A DNA stretch of 64,000 nt from Saccharothrix sp. S26 (GTDB lineage: Bacteria > Actinomycetota > Actinomycetes > Mycobacteriales > Pseudonocardiaceae). The notes below the pieces were generated by a model. That model was not told the origin of the DNA. It searched no databases and saw only the letters and a list, made by a program, of their open reading frames with translations. Shown piece by piece: positions 46,081 to 54,795 of the stretch. A program made the position numbers and the translations under genes. The stretch covers positions 1 through 64,000 of the forward strand of contig NZ_JAJUWT010000007.1 in NCBI RefSeq assembly GCF_021390395.1, given 5' to 3'. Position 1 is the stretch's first letter, and each line of letters begins with the position of its first letter.

Positions 46081-47760
46081 TTAGTCAGTCGTGTCAACGT
46101 CGGAATCCTCTGCGAGATCGACGTCCGATGCTGGCTCGGATGTCTCAGCTAGCTTGATGCCAGCGAGTTCCATAGCCAGTGCCTGAAGGTCATGTGCACG
46201 CGTGCGCAAGAAAGTCTCGTAGTCGTCCACGAGCGCCGCGTCCGCAGCCTCTCTAGATACCAGGGACGCTGACATGCGCGCATAGAATTTACTGTCTCCG
46301 ATTTCCTTCCTAATTTCACCGAGGTACACCGAGGGGGCTTTGTCTTTGATTTTGATGTTGCTCAAGGATGTCAACATGATAATATTCGCGACTTTATTCG
46401 GCTTTCCGCCGGAAATTTCCCTTGTGACGTAGGCGCGCGGGAATAGGTGGTGAAACTCTTTATCGTTCGACCATGAGAGCGACTTGCCGACGTCAATCTT
46501 CTGCCCTGTTAGCAAGTCCACCGGCCCGCGCTGTGCGAGAAATAGGGCAAGCATCTTTGACGTTGCACTATTAGAGCGGAAGTCCCTCTGTCTCCACACG
46601 GAGTCTTGGGGTGGAACACTTGAATTGTCGATGCCGCTCGCCCCCTCGGCGAACGCCTGCACGGCAGTGTAGTCGCTCGCCATATTTCCGGTATTCCATC
46701 CGCCGAAATAGCTGGAGAAGGTCGTGATCCAAAACCATTTTCGAATCGCTGCGAATTGCTCCGCTGTAGGATGTGGGACACGGCGGAATACCTCGGTCAG
46801 AACGGCGAACTGGTTTGCATAAGGCAGCGCCGCGTCCCCGGTGACACCGATTTGTGTAGAAAGAAAGTCGGCAGCGCGCTTTGCAGCCTCTGTCGTATTT
46901 GTAACAAGGTCGTTCAAGGCTTCTGCATCGAGGTTCCGGAGTGAATCCATATCGTCCGCAGAAAACCCGGTGCCAGAAGCTGCCGCCACGGCGCGTAGCA
47001 CGGTTTTCCGTTCGATTCCGGAGAACTTCTTAGGCTCAAGATCGCTTAGAATTCCATCGATCTTATCGACCAAGTCGAACTCAGGCGACCAGGTCGCGGC
47101 TCGCATCAAATCCACTACCGTTAGCCGCGTCCCTGTGCTGTTGATCCTCTCGAATACTGGTCCGACATCCTGGATCGACATATCGCCAAGTGTAACGATC
47201 GCAGTTTGATAGTCTGTAAACCTATCAAACAAAGCCCTGGCTTCTGCCTGCATTTCGGTAGACAGTGAGACGATACGCATAAAGTATTGCGAAGGGTTCG
47301 CCAAGTACCTGGTCGGGATGAGGTGTGCAGGCGGCTCATCCAAAGTATCAAGGTGAACAAACTTGCGGCTTCGTAGGTCGAAAGCGATGTTCCATACACT
47401 GTCTGCCTTGGAGCCCGACCAGAACAGGGCTCCACAGATAGTTGACAGCCTCTGCTGGCCGTCCAAAAGATAGTTCACCGGGTAGTCCGGCTTCGTCTCG
47501 TTAATCGCTAGATCGGCGATGCTCCTTTCGCTTGCCAGCTTTTGGCGAGTCTGCCAGAGAAGCAGGCTGCCAATGGGATAATTCCGTCGAACCGAGTCGA
47601 GCAAATCAATTATCTGCGAGCGCTTCCATACGAATTGCCGCTGAAAGCGGGGCAACAATATATCACCATCGATTACCCGTTGGGCTAGTTGCGTCAGCCG
47701 TTCGGGCGAGGGACGCGGATCACGTACCGACGTCTTGGTGGAGGTGTCAGTGTCGCTCAT
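46081..47760 (-). CDS. DUF262 plus HNH (DUF1524-like) protein, GmrSD-type candidate defence nuclease
   Basis: 559 residues. The N-terminal DUF262 domain shows LLPRFQRQFVWKRSQIIDLLDSV (~36-58), YPIGSLLLWQ and the nucleotide-pocket motif YLLDGQQRLSTI (~96-107), with FERINSTGTRLTVVDLMRA later. The C-terminal domain has EFHHLFPRAYV followed by KVANIIMLTSLSNIKIKD and VYLGEI, the HNH-like pattern of DUF1524. This combination is found in GmrS/GmrD fused proteins and in SspE, which restrict phage DNA. It is the only gene of the element with intact enzymatic motifs. The start follows TAGGCT by 6 nt (leaderless). No modification genes (dnd/ssp) are nearby. Defence role is inference. Confidence 0.85.
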   Translation of the reverse strand: MSDTDTSTKTSVRDPRPSPERLTQLAQRVIDGDILLPRFQRQFVWKRSQIIDLLDSVRRNYPIGSLLLWQTRQKLASERSIADLAINETKPDYPVNYLLDGQQRLSTICGALFWSGSKADSVWNIAFDLRSRKFVHLDTLDEPPAHLIPTRYLANPSQYFMRIVSLSTEMQAEARALFDRFTDYQTAIVTLGDMSIQDVGPVFERINSTGTRLTVVDLMRAATWSPEFDLVDKIDGILSDLEPKKFSGIERKTVLRAVAAASGTGFSADDMDSLRNLDAEALNDLVTNTTEAAKRAADFLSTQIGVTGDAALPYANQFAVLTEVFRRVPHPTAEQFAAIRKWFWITTFSSYFGGWNTGNMASDYTAVQAFAEGASGIDNSSVPPQDSVWRQRDFRSNSATSKMLALFLAQRGPVDLLTGQKIDVGKSLSWSNDKEFHHLFPRAYVTREISGGKPNKVANIIMLTSLSNIKIKDKAPSVYLGEIRKEIGDSKFYARMSASLVSREAADAALVDDYETFLRTRAHDLQALAMELAGIKLAETSEPASDVDLAEDSDVDTTD

Positions 47761-47766
47761 CGTCGC

Positions 47767-47772
47767 AGCCTA
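47767..47772 (-). promoter_or_regulatory. -10 element of the DUF262 gene
   Basis: TAGGCT on the minus strand, 6 nt before ATG 47760. Same hexamer and similar spacing as before dcd, so the host transcription machinery should recognise it. Confidence 0.45.
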
Positions 47773-47830
47773 AGCGATGGCTTCCCTTCAGCCAATGAGC
47801 GGCTAGCTGACATGCCAGACACTTATGTGA

Positions 47831-48040
47831 CTCTCGGACTACTACATCGACTTGGCTCGAGCCCAACTCGACCTCGGCCGCCACGAAGAGGCCTACCTCT
47901 GCTTGCAAGCCGCCCGCCAAGCAGCCCTCGAACACGTCCGCGCCCACCCGCAGGTCCGCCAAGCTCTGTCGGTGCTGCGCACTCACCCGTCACTCAGCTC
48001 CGGCCTACTCGACCTGGCCGCCTGGGCGGGTGCTCGCTAA
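47831..48040 (+). pseudogene. C-terminal remnant of an XRE/TPR regulator
   Basis: An open frame with no start, bounded by TGA at 47828 and TAA at 48038, encodes DYYIDLARAQLDLGRHEEAY, LCLQAARQAALEHVRAHPQV and LSVLRTHPSLSSGLLDLAAW. This resembles the C-terminal TPR-like end of helix-turn-helix regulators common in actinomycetes. The DNA-binding part is absent, so it is a relic left near the integrase. Confidence 0.55.
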
Positions 48041-49171
48041 GCGGCGGGCCGGGCAGGCCGGCGGCGGTTCGGCAATGTGCGCAAGTTGCCCTCGGGGCGC
48101 TTCCAGGCCAGCTACCTCGGGCCGGACGGGAAGCGACATCCGGCTCCGGTCACCTTCACGACCGCGCGAGACGCCGGAGCGCTGGCTGGTGCACGTCGAA
48201 AGTGCCATCGCGCGCCGTGAGTGGACCAACCCCGAACGGGCGAAAGTGCAGCTCAGGGACTACGCGGAAGCGTAGATCAGGGAGCGGCCGAAGTTGCGTC
48301 CGCGCACGGTCCAGCTCTACGAGTGGCTGCTCGGGAAGTACGTCACGCCACACCTCGGCACGGTCCAGCTCGGCAACCTGGACACCCTGATGATCAGGAG
48401 GTGGCAGGCCGACCTGCTGCGTGACGGGGTGTCTGAGTCGATGGCGGCGAAGGCGTACCGGCTGCTGCGGGCGGTGCTGATGACAGCCGCGAACGAGGAT
48501 CGCATCATCCCGCGCAACCCATGCCAGGTGGCAGGGGCGGGAACGGCCGGTGCTGACCGTGGCTCAGGTGTTCGACCTGGCGTCACGGATGGCTGACCCG
48601 CGCTATCTGGTGTTCGTGCTGCTCGCCGCCTTCTGCACCCTGCGGTGGGGTGAGTCACGGCGCTCAGGTGTGAGGACGTCGCGCCCGATGGAAGCTGGGT
48701 CCGGGTGGTCGAGGCGTTCGTGGAACTGCCTGGTCGAGGGCTGGTCTACGGGCCGCGCAAGTCCCGGGCCGGTCGACGCAGGGTGACGGTGCCTGCCACG
48801 ATCAGGCGTCGGAGTTCCCTCACCTGCACTTCCACGACCTGAGGCACACCGGCAACACCCTGGCCGCTCGTACCAAGGTCAGCACGAAGGACCTGATGGC
48901 CAGGATGGGGCACGACAGCCCGTGTGCGGCGTTGATCTACCAGCATGCGACCAGTGAGGCGGACCAGGAGTCGGCGGCCAGCATGGGTGGGCTGATCGTC
49001 AGGGAGCGGGGTCCGGGGGATGCGGGGGACAGGACGGCTGCGTGGCGTGACCTCACCGAGAACCAGCGCGAGGCGATTCGGCGGCTCGCTGCGGCGATGT
49101 CTGACCGGTGGAAATCGCTCCTGCCGGACGATGACGACGGCGCGGCGGGCGTGCCCGTCCAGGTCGGCTAG
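48041..49171 (+). pseudogene. Tyrosine integrase, inactivated by several lesions
   Basis: The N-terminal part reads RRFGNVRKLPSGRFQASYLG and continues, after a +1 shift near 48175, ERWLVHVESAIARREW. An in-frame TAG occurs at 48273, then RPRTVQLYEWLLGKYV and LMIRRWQADLLRDGVSESMAAKAYRLLRAVL (the core-binding domain). Further shifts occur near 48535 and 48653, and a deletion near 48805 removes the middle of the catalytic domain. The end keeps FHDLRHTGNTLAA (catalytic Arg) and ALIYQHAT (catalytic Tyr). The start codon is missing. It must have served the element at 42824-49287. Confidence 0.85.
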
Positions 49172-49209
49172 TTGCATGCCGGTTGCACGGTGACGCTCCG
49201 GCCCACGTA

Positions 49210-49287
49210 CGACGAAGGCCCAGGTCGACGTGACCTGGGCCTTCGGCTCAGAGAGCGGGTGACGGGAATCGAACCCGCCTCTACAGC
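49210..49287. repeat. Right attachment repeat inside tRNA-Gly
   Basis: Copy of 42824-42901. It covers the tRNA terminator and the tRNA 3' half up to the anticodon arm. With the left copy it defines the element ends. Confidence 0.85.
49213..49245 (-). terminator. tRNA-Gly terminator hairpin
   Basis: CGAAGGCCCAGGTC and GACCTGGGCCTTCG form a perfect 14-bp stem around 5 nt, 9 bp beyond the tRNA 3' end. The left repeat has the same hairpin. Confidence 0.7.
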
Positions 49288-49324
49288 TTGGGAAGCTGTC
49301 GTTCTACCAATGAACTACACCCGC
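49254..49324 (-). tRNA. tRNA-Gly (anticodon CCC)
   Basis: On the minus strand GCGGGTG...CACCCGC form the acceptor stem, GTTC/GAAC the D-stem, ACAGC-TTCCCAA-GCTGT the anticodon arm (anticodon CCC), and CGGGTTCGATTCCCG the T-arm. CCA is not encoded. It reads glycine GGG codons. The 3' half is duplicated at 42868-42901 by the integrated element. Confidence 0.93.
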
Positions 49325-49405
49325 GTTGCGTGCCCGATCATACACACAGCCGGTGGGTCGGTGGCCAAGGGCCGTCCCCCACGGGCGGTCGCCTAGGCTG
49401 TGGCC

Positions 49406-49987
49406 GTGCTGCTCAGTGACCGCGATCTGCGCAAAGAGGTCGAATCCGGCCGGTTGGTGCTGGAGCCGTTCGACGACGTCATGGTGCAGCCGTCCAGCAT
49501 CGACGTCCGGCTGGACCGGTTCTTCCGGGTCTTCAACAACACCCGGTACACCCACATCGACCCCTCGGTGCAGCAGGACGACCTGACCTCGCTGGTCGAG
49601 CCGGTCGACGACGAGCCGTTCGTGCTGCACCCCGGCGAGTTCGTGCTCGGCTCGACGTTCGAGCTGGTCACGCTGCCCGACGACCTGGCGGGCCGGCTGG
49701 AGGGCAAGTCCTCGCTCGGCCGCCTCGGCCTGCTCACGCACTCGACGGCGGGCTTCATCGACCCCGGCTTCTCCGGCCACATCACGCTGGAGCTGTCGAA
49801 CGTCGCCAACCTCCCCATCACGCTGTGGCCCGGCATGAAGATCGGCCAGCTGTGCCTGTTCCGGCTCAGCAGCGCGGCGGAGTTCCCGTACGGCTCGACC
49901 CAGGCCGGTTCCCGCTACCAGGGCCAGCGCGGCCCGACGCCGTCCCGCGCCTACCTGAACTTCCACCGCACGGACACCAAGCGCTAG
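49406..49987 (+). CDS. dcd: dCTP deaminase, dUMP-forming
   Basis: 193 residues, trimeric nucleotide enzyme. It starts [22 protein letters not shown], has [11 protein letters not shown], then [34 protein letters not shown] (the active-site core with the catalytic Glu/Ser residues), and ends [20 protein letters not shown]. It closely resembles the M. tuberculosis bifunctional enzyme, which converts dCTP directly to dUMP. GTG 49406 is used because TAGGCT lies 6 nt upstream (leaderless); another GTG is two codons earlier. It converges with the transporter gene by a 4-bp overlap. Confidence 0.95.
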   Translation: MLLSDRDLRKEVESGRLVLEPFDDVMVQPSSIDVRLDRFFRVFNNTRYTHIDPSVQQDDLTSLVEPVDDEPFVLHPGEFVLGSTFELVTLPDDLAGRLEGKSSLGRLGLLTHSTAGFIDPGFSGHITLELSNVANLPITLWPGMKIGQLCLFRLSSAAEFPYGSTQAGSRYQGQRGPTPSRAYLNFHRTDTKR

Positions 49988-50967
49988 AGCTTCAGGTCGC
50001 CGTAGCGGGCCAGCACCCGCGACCGCAGCTCCGGGTCGGTGCGCGGCACGGGTTCCAGGAACACCTCGTCCAGCTCGGGGTGCGCGGCCCGCAGCTCGGC
50101 GTCGATCCGCACGCACGCCCGCTCCAGCTCGGCCGCGCCCAACGCGTCGTCGAAGTCCAACCGTGCGCACACCAGCACCCGGTCGGTGCCGACGGCCATG
50201 GTCAGCAGGTCCACCACCTGCTCGACCTCGGGTGCCTCCCGCAGGTGCGACCACACCGCCCGCACCAGCACCGGGTCGGCTTGCCTGCCGATCAGCAACC
50301 CGCGGTTGGTCGACGCCAACGTGTACGCGGCGACCGCGAGCAGCACGCCGATCGCCAACGACGCCACGCCGTCCCACACCGACGACCCGGTCAGGTGGTG
50401 CAGCCCGAGCCCGCCGAACGCGAGCAGCAGCCCGACCAGCGCGGCCGAGTCCTCGAGGAACACCGTCTTGACCGTCGGGTCGTCCGAGACCCGCAGGAAC
50501 GCGAGCATCGACCGGCCCTCGGCCCGCGCCTCCCGCCGCACCTGCCGCACGGCCTGCGTCCACGACACCGACTCCAGCACGAACGCGATCGCCAGCACCA
50601 CGTACCCGACGCCGGGGCTGACCTGCTCCTGCGGGGCGCCGAACACGGTCCGGAAGCCCTCGTAGAACGCGAACACCGCGCCGGACACGAAGATCGACAC
50701 GGCGGCGAGCAGCGACCAGAAGTACCGGTCCTTGCCGTACCCGAACGGGTGGCGGCGGTCGGCGGGGCGGGCCGACCGGCGCAACGCCGTCAGCAGCAGC
50801 GCCTCGGTGAACGTGTCGGCGACCGAGTGCGCCGCCTCCGCCATCATCGCCGCGGACCCGGTGATCACGCCGGCGATCGCCTTCATGATCGCGATGGCGA
50901 GGTTCACGGCCAGGGCGAGCAGGACGGTGAGCGTGCTCTCGCCGCCCTTGGACTGATCGGCTGCCAT
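49984..50967 (-). CDS. Cation diffusion facilitator metal transporter
   Basis: 327 residues with six predicted helices. Metal-site residues are likely in [17 protein letters not shown] (helix 2 HxxxD) and [18 protein letters not shown] (helix 5, DxxxD-like variation), so the metal is not certain. [19 protein letters not shown] is the conserved loop of the family. The C-terminal cytoplasmic domain ([41 protein letters not shown]) is the metallochaperone-like fold. It exports divalent metal such as zinc, iron or manganese. The start ATG 50967 has no clear upstream site. Confidence 0.9.
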   Translation of the reverse strand: MAADQSKGGESTLTVLLALAVNLAIAIMKAIAGVITGSAAMMAEAAHSVADTFTEALLLTALRRSARPADRRHPFGYGKDRYFWSLLAAVSIFVSGAVFAFYEGFRTVFGAPQEQVSPGVGYVVLAIAFVLESVSWTQAVRQVRREARAEGRSMLAFLRVSDDPTVKTVFLEDSAALVGLLLAFGGLGLHHLTGSSVWDGVASLAIGVLLAVAAYTLASTNRGLLIGRQADPVLVRAVWSHLREAPEVEQVVDLLTMAVGTDRVLVCARLDFDDALGAAELERACVRIDAELRAAHPELDEVFLEPVPRTDPELRSRVLARYGDLKL

Positions 50968-51085
50968 GCCCCGACGTTAGGCCGCGCCGGCGCGGTCCGC
51001 CGGTTGTGACCGCTCGCATGAAACGATCACGCGCTGCGGCACGACGTCGAGGTGTCGAAGGGTCCTTTTCCGGGGGGAATTCCAG

Positions 51086-51573
51086 GTGCGCAACCTGGTC
51101 GGCCGTTTCGCGGCCCTGTGCACTGCCGCGGGCGTGGTGGCTCTCGTGAGCGTTCGTCGGCGCCGGCGACCACGTCCGGGTGATCACGCCGGGTCAGGAG
51201 TTCGGCCTGAGTGACCCGACCGCGGTCGGCGAGACCGTCGACGTGCGGTTGACCTACCGGTTGGACAAGGCGGAGTTCGACCGGTTCCACCTGCTCACCC
51301 GGCCGTTCTCGGCCTTGGGGCACACACAAGGAGACGAACTTCGCGGACAACCACGCGATCGTGCCGCTGAAGTACACGACCGAGGAACAGCCGACCACGA
51401 CCACGCCCCCGACCACCACCACCAGCGCACCGGCCGTGGTGCGGGTGTCGGGTGGGGACAACGGGTCGGCGCGCACGGGCGCGGCCCCGTTGCCGCCGGC
51501 GGTGATCGGCGGCCCGCTGCTGGGCGGGGGCGCGTTGACCTTCTTGGCGGCACGCGGGCGTCGTCGCGCCTGA
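51086..51573 (+). pseudogene. Secreted wall-anchored-type protein gene with two frameshifts
   Basis: The GTG 51086 (GGGGGGAATTCCA upstream) starts a signal-like RNLVGRFAALCTAAGVVALVS. The frame then breaks; one frame later VGAGDHVRVITPGQEFGLSD and VDVRLTYRLDKAEFDRFHLL follow, and after a second shift ETNFADNHAIVPLKYTTEEQ, a Thr-rich linker, and a final hydrophobic PPAVIGGPLLGGGALTFLAARGRRRA tail typical of a wall-sorting or membrane anchor. Two single-base changes of the same sense explain all three frames. Function unknown. Confidence 0.6.
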
Positions 51574-51607
51574 CCCGAACGGAGCACCGCTGCCGTTAGC
51601 CTGCGGC

Positions 51608-51991
51608 ATGGGCATTTTGGTGCACGTACTGCTGACGGCGGTGGCGGTCTGGGTCGCCACGCTCATCCCGGGCATCGACCTGGAGGCGGGCGCGTCGACG
51701 CCCGCGAAGATCGGCACGCTGATCGGCGTCGCCCTGCTCTTCGGCCTGGTCAACGCCGTGGTCAAGCCGCTGGTGAAGTTCTTCGGCTGCCTGTTCTACC
51801 TGGTCACGCTCGGCCTGATCGGCCTGGTGGTGAACGCGCTGCTGTTCTGGCTCACCGGCTGGCTGGCGGGCGAGCTCGGCCTGCCGTTCGACGTCACCGG
51901 CTTCTGGCCCGCGTTCTGGGGCGCGATCATCGTCGCCCTGACGAGCTGGGTGCTGAACCTGGTCTACGACCGCGTCACCGACCGCGACTGA
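51608..51991 (+). CDS. Phage-holin-like small membrane protein (YvlD/DUF family)
   Basis: 127 residues with four hydrophobic segments (ILVHVLLTAVAVWVATLI, IGTLIGVALLFGLVNAVV, FFGCLFYLVTLGLIGLVVN, FWGAIIVALTSWVLNLVY). The pattern matches the phage_holin_4_2/YvlD family, whose real role in bacteria is unknown. TAGCCT lies 5 nt before ATG 51608, so the message may be leaderless. A 17-bp terminator follows. Confidence 0.78.
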   Translation: MGILVHVLLTAVAVWVATLIPGIDLEAGASTPAKIGTLIGVALLFGLVNAVVKPLVKFFGCLFYLVTLGLIGLVVNALLFWLTGWLAGELGLPFDVTGFWPAFWGAIIVALTSWVLNLVYDRVTDRD

Positions 51992-51997
51992 GCGAAC

Positions 51998-52040
51998 GAC
52001 GAACGCCCCCGGTCCCGCACCGCGACCGGGGGCGTTCGTC
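51998..52040. terminator. 17-bp perfect stem between convergent genes
   Basis: GACGAACGCCCCCGGTC and GACCGGGGGCGTTCGTC pair across 9 nt. It can end both the holin-like gene and the convergent etfD. Confidence 0.85.
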
Positions 52041-52049
52041 CACATCCGA

Positions 52050-54323
52050 CTAGTTCGACGCGGCCTTGTCCTCGTCCGGCAGAGGCGTGCCAGTCGGGGT
52101 CTCGTCCGTCGGGACGTCACCGCGCTCCAGGGCCAGGCCCCGGCGCACGGACGTCAGCAGCAGCTGCGCCACGTCCACGACCTCCACGTGCGAGCCCGCC
52201 GTGCCCTCGTTCTGCCGGGCCGTGACGCCGTCGGTCAGCATCACGCGGCAGAACGGGCAGCCCGTCGCGATCTTGGACGGGGCCGTGCCGAGCGCCTCGT
52301 CCACGCGGTCGAGGTTGATGCGCTTGCCGATCCGCTCCTCCATCCACATGCGCGCGCCGCCCGCGCCGCAGCACATGGACCGCTCCTCGTGGCGGGGCAT
52401 CTCGCGCAGCGTCGCGCCCGACGCGCCGACCAGCTCGCGCGGCGCCTCGTAGACCTTGTTGTGCCGGCCCAGGTAGCACGGGTCGTGGTAGGTGACGTCC
52501 TCGGCGACCTCGGCCACCGGCACCAGCCTGCGCTCGCGCACGAGCCGGTTGAGCAGCTGCGTGTGGTGCACGACCTCGAACTGGCCGCCGACCTGCGGGT
52601 ACTCGTTGGCCAGGGTGTTGAAGCAGTGCGCGCACGTCACGACGATCTTGCGCTGGCCGGGGCCGCGACCGTCGAACACGGTGTTGAGCACCTCGACGTT
52701 CTGCTGCGCCAGCATCTGGAACAGGAACTCGTTGCCCGCGCGCCGCGCCGGGTCGCCGGTGCAGGACTCCTCCGGCCCGAGCACGGTGTACTTGACGCCC
52801 GCGGTGTGCAGCAGCTCGGCCACCGCCCGCGTGGTCTTCTTGGCCCGGTCCTCGAACGCGCCCGCGCAGCCGACCCAGAACAGGTACTCGGCGTCACCCA
52901 GCTCGCCGTCGAACACGGGCACCTCGAAGTCGAGGCCCTCGGTCCAGGCCAGGCGGTCCTTGGCGTTCTGGCCCCACGGGTTGCCCTTGTTCTCCAGGTT
53001 CTTGAACATGCCGCCCAGCTCGGACGGGAAGTTCGACTCGATCAGCACCTGGTAGCGGCGCATGTCGACGATGTGGTCGACGTGCTCGATGTCGACCGGG
53101 CACTGCTCGACGCACGCGCCGCACGTGGTGCACGACCACAGCACCTCGGGGTCGATCACGCCCAGCTCGTCCGCGCCGCCGACCAGCGGCCGCTCGGACT
53201 CGGCCATCGCCAGCACGTCGATGGACTCCAGGCGCTTCTTGTAGTCCTCGTACTTGTCCTCGACCAGGCCGACCTCGTCGCCCGCCATGTCGCGCGAGCC
53301 GCCGGCCAGCAGGTAGGGGGCCTTGGCGAAGGCGTGGTCGCGCAGCTGCGTGATGACGAGCTTGGGCGACAGCGGCTTGCCGGTGTTCCACGCGGGGCAC
53401 TGGGACTGGCAGCGGCCGCACTCGGTGCAGGTGCTGAAGTCCAGCCAGCCCTTCCAGGTGAAGTCCTCGACCTTGCCGACGCCGAACACGTCCTTGTCGG
53501 GGTCGGCTTCCTCCAGGTCGAGGACCTTGCCGCCGCTCATCATCGGCTTGAGCGCGCCGAGCGCGACGCCGCCGTCGTCCTCGCGCTTGAAGTAGATGTT
53601 GAAGAACGCGCTGAACCGGTGCCAGGCCACGCCCATGGTGAGGTTCTTGGACACCACGATCAGCCAGACCATGCCGGACAGCAGCTTGGTGATGGCCATG
53701 ATCGAGACCCAGTTCGGGCTCGCGGGCAGGATCGTCGACAGCGGCGCGGTGACGAACGACGTCCACAGCGGCGGGTCCTCCAGGCCGGAGGCCTGCTTGA
53801 ACGCCTTCACGCCGAGGATGCCGAGGCCCTCGATGATCACGACCGCCTCGACGAAGTACGCGGACTTGAAGTCCGAGCCCGCGAACCGCGACACCCGGTC
53901 GGCCCGGCGCGGGTGGTTGAGCTGGCGGATGACCGCCAGCGCGACGCCGCCGACCACGGTGCCGATGCCGAGCAGCTCGACCAGCAGCAGCCACAGCGAC
54001 CAGGTGCCGATGAGCGGCCAGTGGAAGCCGGGGTCGAAGACCTCGCCGTAGGCCTCGAACAGCACCGCGGAGCCGATCAGGAAGCCCCACATCACCATCC
54101 AGTGCCAGGGCGCGACCTTGCGGAACTTGGCCATCCGGGTGTGCGCGACGAACTCCACGACCAGGGTGCGCAGGCGGGGCAGGAACGGCCCGTTGCGGGT
54201 GGCGTCCGGCTGGCCGAGGCGGATGATCTTGATCATCCGCAGGACACCGGCGACGAACAGACCCCAGGCGAACACGCTGACGGCGACGCCGATGGCGCCG
54301 AGGGTGAGCTGGAGGGCTCCCAT
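52050..54323 (-). CDS. etfD: Membrane Fe-S reductase, EtfD (Rv0338c) type
   Basis: 757 residues. The N-terminal third has about five membrane helices (GAIGVAVSVFAWGLFVAGVL, WMVMWGFLIGSAVLFEAYG, WLLLVELLGIGTVVGG and others). Two [4Fe-4S] cluster motifs follow: CTECGRCQSQCP and CTTCGACVEQCP. The C-terminal part has CCG-type motifs of heterodisulphide-reductase relatives (YHDPCYLGRHN, SMCCGAGGARMW, VTCAHCFN). The M. tuberculosis homolog is reported to pass electrons from ETF to the quinone pool in beta-oxidation. ATG 54323 follows GAAAGG. A palindrome of the fatty-acid type (54377-54388) is upstream. Confidence 0.88.
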   Translation of the reverse strand: MGALQLTLGAIGVAVSVFAWGLFVAGVLRMIKIIRLGQPDATRNGPFLPRLRTLVVEFVAHTRMAKFRKVAPWHWMVMWGFLIGSAVLFEAYGEVFDPGFHWPLIGTWSLWLLLVELLGIGTVVGGVALAVIRQLNHPRRADRVSRFAGSDFKSAYFVEAVVIIEGLGILGVKAFKQASGLEDPPLWTSFVTAPLSTILPASPNWVSIMAITKLLSGMVWLIVVSKNLTMGVAWHRFSAFFNIYFKREDDGGVALGALKPMMSGGKVLDLEEADPDKDVFGVGKVEDFTWKGWLDFSTCTECGRCQSQCPAWNTGKPLSPKLVITQLRDHAFAKAPYLLAGGSRDMAGDEVGLVEDKYEDYKKRLESIDVLAMAESERPLVGGADELGVIDPEVLWSCTTCGACVEQCPVDIEHVDHIVDMRRYQVLIESNFPSELGGMFKNLENKGNPWGQNAKDRLAWTEGLDFEVPVFDGELGDAEYLFWVGCAGAFEDRAKKTTRAVAELLHTAGVKYTVLGPEESCTGDPARRAGNEFLFQMLAQQNVEVLNTVFDGRGPGQRKIVVTCAHCFNTLANEYPQVGGQFEVVHHTQLLNRLVRERRLVPVAEVAEDVTYHDPCYLGRHNKVYEAPRELVGASGATLREMPRHEERSMCCGAGGARMWMEERIGKRINLDRVDEALGTAPSKIATGCPFCRVMLTDGVTARQNEGTAGSHVEVVDVAQLLLTSVRRGLALERGDVPTDETPTGTPLPDEDKAASN

Positions 54324-54376
54324 GGTGGTGGCGGCCTTTCTCGTCCGTTCTCCTGGCTGGGCAGCCTACGCCCGAT

Positions 54377-54388
54377 TACTGGCCGGTA
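54377..54388. promoter_or_regulatory. Single TetR-type palindrome upstream of etfD
   Basis: TACTGGCCGGTA, extending to TTACTGGCCGGTAA with only one mismatched pair, 54 bp before the etfD start and 75 bp before the divergent SMR gene. Same class as the three pairs above. Confidence 0.6.
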
Positions 54389-54462
54389 ACCACTTGGACG
54401 TGGCCGATCACATACGGCCGGTAGACTAGTGGAACAGGCGTTCAACTTTCTGGGGGCGGGAC

Positions 54463-54795
54463 GTGCTCGTGTACCTGGCGCTGGCCGTGGCGATCATCGG
54501 CGAGGTCACCGCCACCGTGTTCCTCAAGCTCTCCGAGGGCTTCTCCAAGCCGATCCCCTCGGTCGTGGTCATCGTGGGGTACGTGGTGGCGTTCGGCGCG
54601 TTGAGCAAGGTGCTGCAACTGGGCATGCCGATCGGCGTGGCGTACGCGATCTGGTGCGCCTTCGGGATCGCGGCGGTGGCGAGCGTCGGCGTGCTGGTGT
54701 TCAAGGAGCCGCTGAACGCCACGATGGTGGTGGGGCTGCTGCTCGTGATCGCGGGGGTGGTGGCGATCGAAGTGGGCAGCGGTGCCTCCGCCTGA
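54463..54795 (+). CDS. SMR-family efflux transporter
   Basis: 110 residues, four helices. The conserved TM1 glutamate is present in VAIIGEVTATVFLKLSEGF, and the family segment AYAIWCAFGIAAVASVGVLVFKEPLN follows. It should export cationic lipophilic compounds by proton antiport as a dimer. The GTG start 54463 has CTGGGGGCGGG upstream; a possible -10 (TAGACT) is at 54422. The tetR gene overlaps its 3' end, so they form an operon. Confidence 0.88.
   Translation: MLVYLALAVAIIGEVTATVFLKLSEGFSKPIPSVVVIVGYVVAFGALSKVLQLGMPIGVAYAIWCAFGIAAVASVGVLVFKEPLNATMVVGLLLVIAGVVAIEVGSGASA

Larger units (their letters stand above)
42824..49287. mobile_element. Fossil integrative element inserted in tRNA-Gly
   Basis: A ~6.4-kb segment bounded by 78-bp direct repeats of the tRNA-Gly 3' end. 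Inside are a broken tyrosine integrase next to the right repeat, a broken GIY-YIG gene, an IS5-type remnant, one intact membrane-protein gene and one intact DUF262/HNH gene. Base composition drops visibly (AT-rich runs around 44330-45240 and 46240-47560). The integrase has several lesions, so the element can no longer move by itself. The intact tRNA gene lies at the right end. Confidence 0.85.

Noticed and set aside
45379..46152. Short plus-strand frames opposite the IS5 remnant and beyond
   Set aside because: No motif, composition like antisense or random frames.
42824..49287. CRISPR array or prophage in the element
   Set aside because: No regularly spaced repeats and no phage structural genes; only one repeat pair, at the ends.
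52188..54389. A 733-codon frame opposite etfD
   Set aside because: Antisense artefact; the minus strand has two ferredoxin motifs and membrane helices.
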